From an uncultured Eubacteriales bacterium (lineage in GTDB: Bacteria; Bacillota; Clostridia; Oscillospirales; Oscillospiraceae), in assembly GCA_900549885.1 (NCBI GenBank), contig URQA01000096.1, forward strand, positions 1 to 9,509: a stretch of 9,509 bases of DNA, in the 5' to 3' direction. This document shows, piece after piece, positions 1 through 5,883 of this stretch. The notes below the pieces were generated by a model. That model was not told the DNA's origin. It made no database searches and saw only the letters and a program-made list of their open reading frames with translations. Both the position numbers and the translations under genes were made by a program. Numbering within the stretch: the stretch's first letter is position 1; each line of letters starts with the position of its first letter.

Positions 1-121
1 GGCCCAATCAACACTTTTCTTCCAGTTTCTGTTACTCCGCCGATAAGCTATCCCCTCTTTTTACAGTTAATTCCAAAAATATCCCCTTTTTCTTTCAAAA
101 TCCCCTTACAGAAGGAAGGAA

Positions 122-154
122 TAAAAAATGGTCCGCTCTATCAGAGCGGACCAT
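122..154 (-). terminator. Rho-independent terminator of the PTS operon
   Basis: A perfect 12-bp inverted repeat (128-139 with 143-154) with a 3-nt loop is followed, reading the minus strand, by a run of T residues (123-128). It lies about 30 nt after the stop codon of the RpiR-type regulator and is the first clean terminator after that gene, so it marks the 3' end of the eight-gene operon. The remaining sequence from 1 to 121 is AT-rich and pyrimidine-rich on the plus strand, with three TCCCCT motifs (51, 82, 101). I see no gene in it. Confidence 0.9.
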
Positions 155-182
155 GTCCAAATGAAAATGATAACGTTTGGAT

Positions 183-1037
183 TTACAGCGGCAAACGGCG
201 GTTGTTGACACAGGTATCCACCATGCTACGGATGTACTGGTCATAGTTCGTGTTCAAAAGGGCGGTAAACAGAACATCAATTACATTGAGTGTGGAAATA
301 CGGCTAGACATACCCCCCAGTCGGTCCCAGCTCTCGCTGGCATCCACACACAAGGTATACAGGCTGATTCGGGCTACTGAGTTGTCAGACGATGAAGTGA
401 TGGCAACGGTGGGAACCCGATGCTTGCGTAACTCCTGGGCGACTTCTATGATGTCGTCAGTTTCCCCCGTATAGGAGATGAGAAAAGCGAGGGAACCATC
501 TCCACAGCTTTTGGCATTCATAAGCATAGAAACCCGGTCGCAGAACGCATAGGAGGGAATTTTCAGGCGCATACACTTGAGCTGGGCATCTTGAGCCACC
601 ATATTGGACGGACCCACCCCATAGAAATCGATCCGTTGCGCCGTAGCCATGAGCTTTACCACCTGTTCCAGCACCGCGGAGTCTACGATTCGGCTGGTCT
701 CTAAAATGGACGAGGCATTTTGATGAGATACTTTTTCCAGAATTTCTGCTACAGAGTCATACCGGTTGACCGAGGCCTGGTCGCTGTTCAGGATATCCTG
801 GTGCATAAAGTTATCCTGGGCAGCGGACAGGCGAAGGCGAAAGTCGGTGTAGCTGTCCACGCCCAGCTTCCGGCAGAGCCGCTTGACCGTTGTGGTAGAG
901 GTGAAGGTTTTCTCTCCCAGTTCCACGATGCCCATGCTACATACTTCCTGGTAATGCTCCAGAATATAGTCCACTACATGGCGTTCGGAGGGAGACAGAT
1001 CCTTGATCTCCGCCATCTGAATCAAAATGTTTCCCAT
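183..1037 (-). CDS. RpiR-family transcriptional regulator (HTH + SIS)
   Basis: A 284-residue protein, the usual length for the RpiR family. The N-terminal winged-helix HTH_6 domain spans about residues 1-75, starting with a SPSERHVVDYI segment and with a recognition helix near 48-59 (STTTVKRLCRKLG). The C-terminal sugar-isomerase (SIS) domain spans about 105-265, with phosphosugar-loop motifs FYGVGPS (138-144), SYTGET (188-193) and ITSSS (213-217). Family knowledge: such proteins bind DNA as dimers and respond to phosphosugars, mostly as repressors and sometimes as activators. The start is an ATG preceded by GGGAGGG at 1043-1049, 5 nt away. It is the last gene of the operon, 32 nt after HPr and just before the terminator, so it is probably co-transcribed and controls its own level. 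The likely ligand is the phosphosugar delivered by this PTS, and the likely site is the 17-bp motif at 5754 and 7394; both points are inference. Confidence 0.93.
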   Translation of the reverse strand: MGNILIQMAEIKDLSPSERHVVDYILEHYQEVCSMGIVELGEKTFTSTTTVKRLCRKLGVDSYTDFRLRLSAAQDNFMHQDILNSDQASVNRYDSVAEILEKVSHQNASSILETSRIVDSAVLEQVVKLMATAQRIDFYGVGPSNMVAQDAQLKCMRLKIPSYAFCDRVSMLMNAKSCGDGSLAFLISYTGETDDIIEVAQELRKHRVPTVAITSSSDNSVARISLYTLCVDASESWDRLGGMSSRISTLNVIDVLFTALLNTNYDQYIRSMVDTCVNNRRLPL

Positions 1038-1069
1038 ACCGACCCTCCCGCAACCGCAGACGAAAAAGC

Positions 1070-1333
1070 TTAGAGCTGTTCCGCCTCAAAAATACCGCGA
1101 ATCTGATCTGCGATCTTTTGCTCGTCCCCGCCCTGTACGGAGACGGTGATGGTTTCTCCCTGCTTGACCTGCAGCCCCATGACGGCAAACATCCGTTTGG
1201 CGTCCGCCTGCCTTCCATTGTGGGTAATGGTGATCTGGGAATCCTGATAGGGCTTGACTGCCTTGACCACCAGGCCCACTGGCCGGGCGTGCAGGCCCAT
1301 GGCGTCGTGGATGAGATAATCAAAGGATACCAT
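1070..1333 (-). CDS. ptsH: HPr phosphocarrier lacking the Ser46 site
   Basis: An 87-residue HPr-family protein of full normal length. The phosphoryl-accepting histidine is intact in GLHARP (13-18), with His15 and Arg17 as in canonical HPr, so it should accept phosphate from enzyme I and pass it to EIIA. The regulatory serine region reads DAKRMFAVMGL (44-54). Aligned to the LKSIMGVMSLG stretch of B. subtilis HPr, Arg47 occupies the Ser46 position after a one-residue insertion upstream, and no serine is nearby. HPr kinase/phosphorylase should therefore not be able to modify it. It lies 12 nt after the TPR-like membrane protein, and its SD (GAGGAGG, 1341-1347, 7 nt from ATG) overlaps that gene's stop codon, suggesting coupled translation. 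It may be a dedicated or secondary HPr; whether another ptsH exists in the genome cannot be seen. The symbol is by family. Confidence 0.93.
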   Translation of the reverse strand: MVSFDYLIHDAMGLHARPVGLVVKAVKPYQDSQITITHNGRQADAKRMFAVMGLQVKQGETITVSVQGGDEQKIADQIRGIFEAEQL

Positions 1334-1345
1334 TTGTGTTCCTCC

Positions 1346-2083
1346 TCATTGGCGCTCCAGGACCGTGGGGTCCGTTTGCGCCTCCTTAATCATAACCGCA
1401 TAATAGGTATTTTGCAAGTTTTTTGCTGCGCGTTTTAGATAAACCTGCCGCATCTCGACGTTTCCAGCGAAATGATAGAGCTTTGCCAGGCGGTATTGAA
1501 GTACGCCCCGCTGAACCGGGTCTGCGGTGTCCGCCGCCTGGGCGCGTAGGGCGGGAATCAGACTGGTATCCCGTTCTACATAAACGCCGATGATTTGGTC
1601 GGCATCCGCAATCACCTTTTGGTATTGCGCCTGGCGGTCTGCTTTACTTTTGTGAAGAAAGGACACCAGAGAGTCCCGGCTGGCCCGGGCCTCATCCCAC
1701 TCCCCCGTGGATACGAAGAAGGACAGTCGATCCTGGAGGAAGAGCAGCTTATCCCGGGGTTGGAGGCTCATCTGATCCAGCTGAGCGATAATTTGACGGA
1801 TCATCTGGTTGTTGCCAAGCTTCATATAGCCCTCCAGCCGATACAGAAGCAGCACGCTTTTGCGAAAAACCAGCTTGAGTCTCCGGTTGTGCTCCAGCCG
1901 TTCCAGATAGAGCGCCACATCCTGCTGGTATAAGCGGCGCAGTTCCTTCTCGGCCTGGGTGCGCAAGGCGGAGAGCAGACGCAGGGCCAGAAAGATCAGC
2001 GCCATCATGACGAGGGTCAGCGCCAACGGCAACCAGTCCACGCCGGATGCTTGGAGCTGGACTGAGGACAGGGGCACGTTCAT
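1346..2083 (-). CDS. Membrane-anchored helical (TPR-like) protein
   Basis: A 245-residue protein that I do not recognise as a named family. Residues about 17-38 form one hydrophobic segment (WLPLALTLVMMALIFLALRL) followed by Arg/Lys-rich sequence, so it probably has a single N-terminal membrane anchor with a cytoplasmic C-terminal body. The rest is almost wholly helical and charged. Paired-helix units resembling tetratricopeptide repeats are visible at about 71-105, 110-143 and 192-225 (the last with RGVLQYRLAKLYHFAGN), but no unit is a textbook TPR, so the domain call is tentative. The gene starts 4 nt after the EIIA stop; its SD AAGGAG (2091-2096, 7 nt from ATG) is inside the last codons of EIIA, so the two are translationally coupled. 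HPr follows 12 nt later. Placement between two soluble phosphocarriers suggests a scaffold or membrane-docking role for the PTS, which is inference only. Confidence 0.85.
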   Translation of the reverse strand: MNVPLSSVQLQASGVDWLPLALTLVMMALIFLALRLLSALRTQAEKELRRLYQQDVALYLERLEHNRRLKLVFRKSVLLLYRLEGYMKLGNNQMIRQIIAQLDQMSLQPRDKLLFLQDRLSFFVSTGEWDEARASRDSLVSFLHKSKADRQAQYQKVIADADQIIGVYVERDTSLIPALRAQAADTADPVQRGVLQYRLAKLYHFAGNVEMRQVYLKRAAKNLQNTYYAVMIKEAQTDPTVLERQ

Positions 2084-2087
2084 AACC

Positions 2088-2480
2088 TCACTCCTTCGGC
2101 GGGTACATCAGAATGGTTTCCCGAGCCACGCTGCAAGCCAACTCGGCCAGTTCATGAGCGGGCAGTTCCAGATTAAAGGAGAGTTCGGAATAGGCGGAGG
2201 TGTTAATTCCAGCCACTACCGCCCAGGCGGGGTGGCTGGTGCACAGCACCGCCGCAGTCCGGAAGGGAGAGCCTCCCGCTAGATCACAGGCGAACAGCAC
2301 CTCTTCCTCCGGGCTGAACTGGGCTAAGACCTGATCCAGATGGTCTTGAAGGATATCAAGAGAGTCCTCTTCATTAAAATCTACAAAATAAAAGCCCTCC
2401 AGCTCCCCCACAAGCATGGCCAGATTACGGCGCATGGCGGTAGCATAGCCGCCATGTCCGGTGACGATGACCTTAGACAT
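2088..2480 (-). CDS. PTS mannose/fructose/sorbose-family EIIA
   Basis: A 130-residue single-domain EIIA of the mannose (EIIA-man) family. It receives phosphate from HPr on the active-site histidine and passes it to EIIB in the cytoplasm. His9 lies in the N-terminal motif KVIVTGHGG (3-11), where the family histidine sits. The conserved loop DLAGGSPFRTA (66-76) matches the family DxxGGSPxNxA pattern, followed by GIN at 91-93. I chose ATG 2480 rather than the longer reading to 2585. The shorter start puts His9 where family members have it and has an AGAGGAG site (2491-2497, 10 nt away), while the upstream extension would run through two hairpins. It lies after the SIS gene across a 144-nt structured gap and is tightly followed by the TPR-like gene. 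Unlike E. coli ManX, EIIA and EIIB are separate genes here. Confidence 0.93.
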   Translation of the reverse strand: MSKVIVTGHGGYATAMRRNLAMLVGELEGFYFVDFNEEDSLDILQDHLDQVLAQFSPEEEVLFACDLAGGSPFRTAAVLCTSHPAWAVVAGINTSAYSELSFNLELPAHELAELACSVARETILMYPPKE

Positions 2481-2516
2481 TTTGATGACGCTCCTCTCAG
2501 TAGTTCCTATAAAATA

Positions 2517-2560
2517 AGGGCCGCATGATGTCCCTTGCTTTTGGGACTCATGTGGGCCCT
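2517..2560 (-). terminator. Terminator-like hairpin just upstream of EIIA
   Basis: An imperfect long stem is formed by 2517-2534 with 2543-2560: 6, 5 and 5 paired bases separated by a 1x2 internal loop and one bulged base, around an 8-nt loop. On the minus strand the stem is followed by a U-rich stretch (TTATTTTAT, about 2509-2517) and then, within about 15 nt, by the EIIA ribosome site. The shape is that of a rho-independent terminator or attenuator inside the operon, able to lower expression of EIIA, the TPR-like gene, HPr and the regulator relative to EIIB-EIIC-EIID-SIS. I found no convincing promoter between it and the EIIA start. Actual termination efficiency is unknown. Confidence 0.6.
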
Positions 2561-2580
2561 GCGCGCTGTCTGGCAAAAGG

Positions 2581-2615
2581 CCCATAGGAGGGAGCGGAAC
2601 GCTCCCTCCTATGGG
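2581..2615 (-). repeat. Perfect 16-bp intercistronic hairpin
   Basis: CCCATAGGAGGGAGCG (2581-2596) and its exact reverse complement (2600-2615) flank a 3-nt loop, giving an uninterrupted 16-bp GC-rich stem that begins 9 nt after the SIS stop codon. On the minus strand it is followed by CCTTTTGCC, only a weak T-run, so it may be a leaky terminator, an RNase barrier protecting the upstream message, or both. It stands upstream of a second hairpin at 2517-2560. Confidence 0.75.
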
Positions 2616-2624
2616 GCGGGCATA

Positions 2625-3386
2625 TCACATGTTGGAGTTGTCAAACACCAAGCGACGGTAGTCCGCGTACACCTCATGCATATACTCTTTAGGAACTTCG
2701 GTGACGTTGGGGGAGACAAAAATGTACATCTTGTGGCCCAGTTTCTCCAGCCGCAGAGCGGTCTCGGAGGCGATGGACTGGGCGATGGTGATGACTGCCA
2801 CCGTAGAGGAGGCACCTACTTTCTGATGATAACCGGGAATGGCAACCAGCGCGTCCTCCAGCGGGCAGCAGTTGTCAATGAGAATGTCCGCCACGTCGCC
2901 CAGCTTGTTGCCGGAGGAGTGGGTGGCGGTGGCCTTCTGGTAGTTCTCACCACTGGTGATGGCAATAACCTTCAGGCCCCGCTCCTTGGCGTACATAGCA
3001 GCCTCAATGGGGGCGGCATTCAACCCGCCGTGGGAAAAGACGATCATGACTTCCCCCTCCTGGAAGTTGTAGCTTTGGAGGAAGTTGGCAATATAGCCCT
3101 CTTGCCGCTCAATCCACAGCAGTTCACGGGCGCCGCCGGGGCCGATGACGTTGTTCCACATCAGGCGGGGATCCATGACAGGATGCCAGCCCACTACGCC
3201 GCCGTAGCGGGGGAATACATCCTGGACCGGGAGCACGCTGTGTCCGCTGCCAAACAGGTGGACCAGCTTGCCGGAGTGGATGGTGGCGGCGCACAGGTCG
3301 GCCGCGGCTTGGATGTTTTCGGATTGCTCTTTGTCGATTTTCTCAATGACCTGCATGATCTTGGTCAGATATTCGAGCTGAGCCAT
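2625..3386 (-). CDS. SIS-domain protein, COG4821/UPF0309 type
   Basis: A 253-residue protein with one sugar-isomerase fold. Visible landmarks are FGSGHS (45-50) with the following PVQDVFPRYGG stretch, FSHGG plus NAAPIE (117-128), and ITSGEN (143-148), arranged as in the UPF0309/COG4821 family, whose members bind phosphosugars but whose reaction is not established. No membrane segment or signal peptide is present, so it is cytosolic. The start is ATG 3386 with AAGGAGG at 3396-3402, 9 nt away. It lies 58 nt after EIID and is the only obvious enzyme of sugar-phosphate chemistry in the operon. By position it should act on the phosphosugar released by the EII complex, for example by isomerising or deaminating it (inference). 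The family call is from recognised motifs, not a search. Confidence 0.88.
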   Translation of the reverse strand: MAQLEYLTKIMQVIEKIDKEQSENIQAAADLCAATIHSGKLVHLFGSGHSVLPVQDVFPRYGGVVGWHPVMDPRLMWNNVIGPGGARELLWIERQEGYIANFLQSYNFQEGEVMIVFSHGGLNAAPIEAAMYAKERGLKVIAITSGENYQKATATHSSGNKLGDVADILIDNCCPLEDALVAIPGYHQKVGASSTVAVITIAQSIASETALRLEKLGHKMYIFVSPNVTEVPKEYMHEVYADYRRLVFDNSNM

Positions 3387-3444
3387 TGTGTTACTCCTCC
3401 TTTGGATGGGTAAAAGGTTATAATTTTATCATGTGCCTGCCGCA

Positions 3445-4323
3445 TTAAACGTAGGCGCCGATAACAGGAATATAGCCGATAGCAGTAAGCGCAGCGGCCA
3501 AAACTAGAATCAGACCCATGATAGCCAAGGGGGTCCAATGCTTTTTGGAGTACAGACGGTACACACCCAGAGTCAGGGCCAAGGGAACGATGTTCGGAAA
3601 TACCGTATTGAGCAGATTGTCCAGATTAAACACGGTGATGGTTCCATCCACATAGGCACCAGTGGCCTCATCAAAGACCTGGGCAGCGGTTTTAATGTCA
3701 ATGTTCAGGGTGCAAGTGACGAAACTGGCGGTTAAGGCACCCACCATGATTAAGCCTAGAATGGAAATGGCCTGCATAATGCGGTCTAGTTGACCCGATG
3801 CCATGAATCGCTGAACACCTTCCAGTCCGGCCTTGTAGCCCAAGGTGAACAGCTTCCAGCTCATCAGATAAGTACCAATTGGATAGACAATAATATAAAT
3901 CACGGGACCGACCCAAGGCGCCGTAGTCAGAGCGCTGGCCACAGATAGGCAGATGGTAAGCAATAGGGGGATAATCGTAGCAACCCAGAGAGAATCGCCG
4001 ATAGCAGAGGTGGGGCCGATCAGGGCTACTTTGGCCTCCTGGATGGCTTCCGCAGTACCATTACCGTTGGCCAACTGCTCTTCCATACCGATGGCAATAC
4101 CGTTGCAAATAGATCCAACTTGAGCTTCCGTATTGAACAGGGTGATATGGCGCTGAAGGGCGGCTGCCCGATCTTCTTTGGTGTCGTACAGTTCCTCAAT
4201 GACCGGGGCCATAGCCTGACCGAAGGCCATACCAAGCATGGTTTCCGCCTGTTGAGAGCAGCCATTCCAGAAGAACCAGTTGAGGAATGACTTACGAAGG
4301 GTTTTCTTACTGACAGACTTCAT
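3445..4323 (-). CDS. PTS mannose-family EIID, membrane subunit
   Basis: A 292-residue integral membrane subunit that, with EIIC, forms the sugar channel of mannose-family systems. The N-terminal cytoplasmic part shows the family signature: KSFLNWFFWN (11-20), then the segment around GFAF-like GMAFG (31-35), RHITLFNTE (58-66) and the loop KVALIGPTSAIGDSLW (98-113), equivalent to the conserved K-GPLAGIGDSLFW of EIID. Hydrophobic segments lie near 112-133, 137-155, 186-207, 241-256 and 263-289. Length is normal for the family. ATG 4323 begins 1 nt after the EIIC stop; its SD AGGAGGT (4332-4338, 8 nt away) overlaps the end of EIIC, so translation is coupled and subunit ratios are likely fixed. 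Specificity cannot be read from the sequence. Confidence 0.96.
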   Translation of the reverse strand: MKSVSKKTLRKSFLNWFFWNGCSQQAETMLGMAFGQAMAPVIEELYDTKEDRAAALQRHITLFNTEAQVGSICNGIAIGMEEQLANGNGTAEAIQEAKVALIGPTSAIGDSLWVATIIPLLLTICLSVASALTTAPWVGPVIYIIVYPIGTYLMSWKLFTLGYKAGLEGVQRFMASGQLDRIMQAISILGLIMVGALTASFVTCTLNIDIKTAAQVFDEATGAYVDGTITVFNLDNLLNTVFPNIVPLALTLGVYRLYSKKHWTPLAIMGLILVLAAALTAIGYIPVIGAYV

Positions 4324-4324
4324 G

Positions 4325-5107
4325 TTAGGCGACCTCCTCTCTGCTATTGCTCATGATGAAGTAACTAATGACGGCAATAATAGCGGCCACTACAGCCACG
4401 GCCATAGTGCTCAGGCCAAAGTAAGTGACTAGCACGAAGCCGCCCAGGAAGATGGCCCAGTGAACCCCTTTCTTTACCAGGAAGGACAGGATGATACCCA
4501 TTCCAAGAGCAGCCATCATGGAGCCAAATGCGGAGATACCAGTCGTGAACCAGGCGGGAATGGCAATACCACCGGCATCGCCGGCTACCCGAATGGCAGT
4601 CAACACGATAACAGCAGGGACGAATCGGCACAGGAAACCGATAATTTGTCCGCCGATGATGTTGGGCATCCACATTTTCTTAGTTTCGCCGGATTCGGCA
4701 ATTTTGTTGGCCCAGCGATTGACAAACACGTCCAGAGCGTAGTGAACGTTCCACATGGTTCCGCCCACCATGCCGCCCACACCGGCGCCGGTAAAGGCCA
4801 AGCCCACTAGGGCGGCCTCATCGCCCACAGTACCCTTCAGGGCGATTGCCATGGCAGTGCCAATATAGGTGGCATAGGACAAGTCCCAGGAGACCGCGCC
4901 ACCTGGCGTGACGTTGGCCAGGTAAGCGATTTGGAGTGGGATGCCTACCAGCATGGCTGTAGACATATCGCCCATAATGAGTCCTACTACAAAGGCGGCA
5001 ATCAGGGGGCGTCCCACGCAATACCAGCCTAGGGTATTGCCGACAATGGACCCGATTGCGCCCAAGTAGATGAACAGGGCGATGAGGATCACTTGCAACG
5101 TGTTCAT
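4325..5107 (-). CDS. PTS mannose-family EIIC, membrane permease
   Basis: A 260-residue highly hydrophobic protein of normal EIIC length, forming the sugar-binding permease with EIID. The N-terminus MNTLQVILIALFIYLG and the following segments are typical of the family: the RPLIAAFVVGLIMGD stretch (33-47), GIPLQIAYLANVTPGGA (55-71) and the C-terminal hydrophobic hairpins (about 190-250). Roughly seven to eight hydrophobic stretches are visible. It ends in a short charged cytoplasmic tail. ATG 5107 has GGAGGG at 5117-5122, 9 nt away. A 60-nt gap separates it from EIIB; that gap holds only a weak GGGG/CCCC hairpin and no T-tract. EIID follows after 1 nt. The substrate is unknown; mannose, fructose, sorbose, N-acetylgalactosamine and glucosaminate-type systems all share this architecture. 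Confidence 0.96.
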   Translation of the reverse strand: MNTLQVILIALFIYLGAIGSIVGNTLGWYCVGRPLIAAFVVGLIMGDMSTAMLVGIPLQIAYLANVTPGGAVSWDLSYATYIGTAMAIALKGTVGDEAALVGLAFTGAGVGGMVGGTMWNVHYALDVFVNRWANKIAESGETKKMWMPNIIGGQIIGFLCRFVPAVIVLTAIRVAGDAGGIAIPAWFTTGISAFGSMMAALGMGIILSFLVKKGVHWAIFLGGFVLVTYFGLSTMAVAVVAAIIAVISYFIMSNSREEVA

Positions 5108-5167
5108 AGACTTTTTCCCTCCATAACTCTTTTTTATTTCCAGGGGTCTCCCCCCAAAGAAACCGGA

Positions 5168-5668
5168 TTACTTGAGTTTGATGCTCCGGCGCAACTCCGG
5201 CCAATCCCGAGCTGGGTAATTGGGAATCGTCTGATAAATCAGCTTTACACCGTCAGCGGCAATATCATCAAACAGACGAATGTCCTCTTCACTGGCAAAA
5301 AAGACGCTGCCGCCGCCTTTTGTCAGGTTGAACTTCGCCCCGGGACGCTTTGCTGCATTGCCGATAATAACGATTTCGCAACGCTTTAGCTCCTCCCGAA
5401 AATGAGTCAGGTCTTGGGGGAAGCGGGTGACAAACAGTCGGTTGCAGTCTGAAGGCTGGGCAAATAGTTCCTTAGCCTGTGCCATCGTTACCACGCAGGA
5501 TTTGTACTGCTTGGGCACCCCCATGAGCATGATGGACTGTAGCATGCTATTGCCAGCCAGCGTATCGTCAATGGCAATAATCTCCTGGATATTCAGATGG
5601 CTACACCAAGCTGTCACAATTTGGCCATGAATTAGGCGGTCGTCGATCCGAAAATAATTTTGTCCCAT
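5168..5668 (-). CDS. PTS mannose/fructose/sorbose-family EIIB
   Basis: A 166-residue EIIB domain protein, first gene of the operon. It takes phosphate from EIIA and donates it to the sugar at the membrane complex. The hallmark RIDDRLIHGQ is at 7-16, with the phosphorylated His14. The later motif IGNAAKRPG (102-110) followed by a SEED segment (126-129) and GVKLIYQTIPN (140-150) also fit the family. A reading with 14 extra residues to 5710 is open, but I prefer ATG 5668. The predicted transcription start near 5714 would leave the longer form only a 3-4 nt leader, and ATG 5668 has AAAGGG (5679-5684) 10 nt upstream and places His14 where family members have it. The SD is weaker than in the other genes of the operon. 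EIIC follows after 60 nt. Confidence 0.93.
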   Translation of the reverse strand: MGQNYFRIDDRLIHGQIVTAWCSHLNIQEIIAIDDTLAGNSMLQSIMLMGVPKQYKSCVVTMAQAKELFAQPSDCNRLFVTRFPQDLTHFREELKRCEIVIIGNAAKRPGAKFNLTKGGGSVFFASEEDIRLFDDIAADGVKLIYQTIPNYPARDWPELRRSIKLK

Positions 5669-5686
5669 AGCAGATTCACCCTTTCC

Positions 5687-5702
5687 GGCGGAAAAGTCCG
5701 CC
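5687..5702 (-). promoter_or_regulatory. Leader hairpin before the EIIB ribosome site
   Basis: A perfect 6-bp stem (GGCGGA at 5687-5692, TCCGCC at 5697-5702) with a 4-nt loop falls within the predicted 45-nt 5' leader of the operon and ends 2 nt upstream of the AAAGGG ribosome site. It could stabilise the 5' end or tune initiation. It is short and may be incidental. Confidence 0.4.
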
Positions 5703-5720
5703 TGTTCCATTTCGCCTTAT

Positions 5721-5749
5721 ATTTTAGCAGACCTCATTTCAAGGGGCAA
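5721..5749 (-). promoter_or_regulatory. Predicted sigma-70-type promoter of the PTS operon
   Basis: On the minus strand a -35 TTGCCC (5744-5749) is followed by a 17-nt spacer and an extended -10, TGC-TAAAAT (hexamer at 5721-5726). The predicted transcription start is near 5714. The -35 matches only the TTG half of the consensus, so promoter strength may depend on the TG extension and on a factor at the 17-bp site that begins 4 nt further upstream. I saw no -24/-12 (sigma-54) element, which many LevR-controlled mannose-family PTS operons carry. Confidence 0.65.
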
Positions 5750-5753
5750 TGCT

Positions 5754-5770
5754 TTGACTGATTGCGTCAA
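5754..5770. promoter_or_regulatory. 17-bp operator candidate, copy 1
   Basis: TTGACTGATTGCGTCAA is an inverted repeat with TTGAC/GTCAA arms and a 7-nt centre. It lies between the divergent promoters of the PTS operon and the 5884 gene. It matches the site at 7394-7410 at 15 of 17 positions, the two differences being C/T exchanges. It sits immediately upstream of the operon -35, centred about 48 nt before the predicted start, a position usual for activators. No -10 box stands at the right distance from either TTGAC arm, so it is not simply a -35 element. Confidence 0.6.
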
Positions 5771-5799
5771 TAATTAACATGGCCAAGGGGGAGAGATGG

Positions 5800-5827
5800 T
5801 TGACCTTTTGTGAAAATGTGATAAAAT
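5800..5827 (+). promoter_or_regulatory. Predicted promoter of the 5884-6471 gene
   Basis: On the plus strand TTGACC (5800-5805), a 16-nt spacer and an extended -10 TGA-TAAAAT (hexamer 5822-5827) predict a start near 5834. This lies downstream of the ATG at 5779, which argues that the coding region begins at 5884 instead. Confidence 0.65.
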
Positions 5828-5883
5828 TAATTGTACGGTATAGAAAAGTATCACTTAGCCATGCTGGGGAGGGAGACCCTATT

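Noticed and set aside
1..121. Three TCCCCT repeats (51, 82, 101) as a regulatory array
   Set aside because: The spacing is irregular (31 and 19 nt), the copies are short, and the surrounding sequence is simple and AT-rich; chance is sufficient.
2481..2585. N-terminal extension of EIIA to an ATG at 2585
   Set aside because: It would be encoded by the two hairpins, lacks a usable SD and would push the active-site His far from its usual position near residue 9.
2535..3413. A 292-codon open frame on the plus strand opposite the SIS gene
   Set aside because: It lies antisense to a well-supported SIS-domain gene, has no clear family motif and covers the two hairpins. It is best explained as codon-bias shadow.
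5669..5710. N-terminal extension of EIIB to an ATG at 5710
   Set aside because: The predicted transcription start near 5714 leaves almost no leader, and the extra residues are outside the family pattern. Because the HAD gene seems leaderless, this longer form is disfavoured rather than excluded.
5711..5800. A sigma-54 (-24/-12) promoter with LevR-type control
   Set aside because: No GG/GC pair with the required spacing was found upstream of EIIB, and no LevR-like activator is encoded in the window.
5779..5883. N-terminal extension of the two-TM protein to 5779
   Set aside because: It starts upstream of a good promoter (5800-5827); ATG 5884 has a strong SD and a normal membrane-protein N-terminus.
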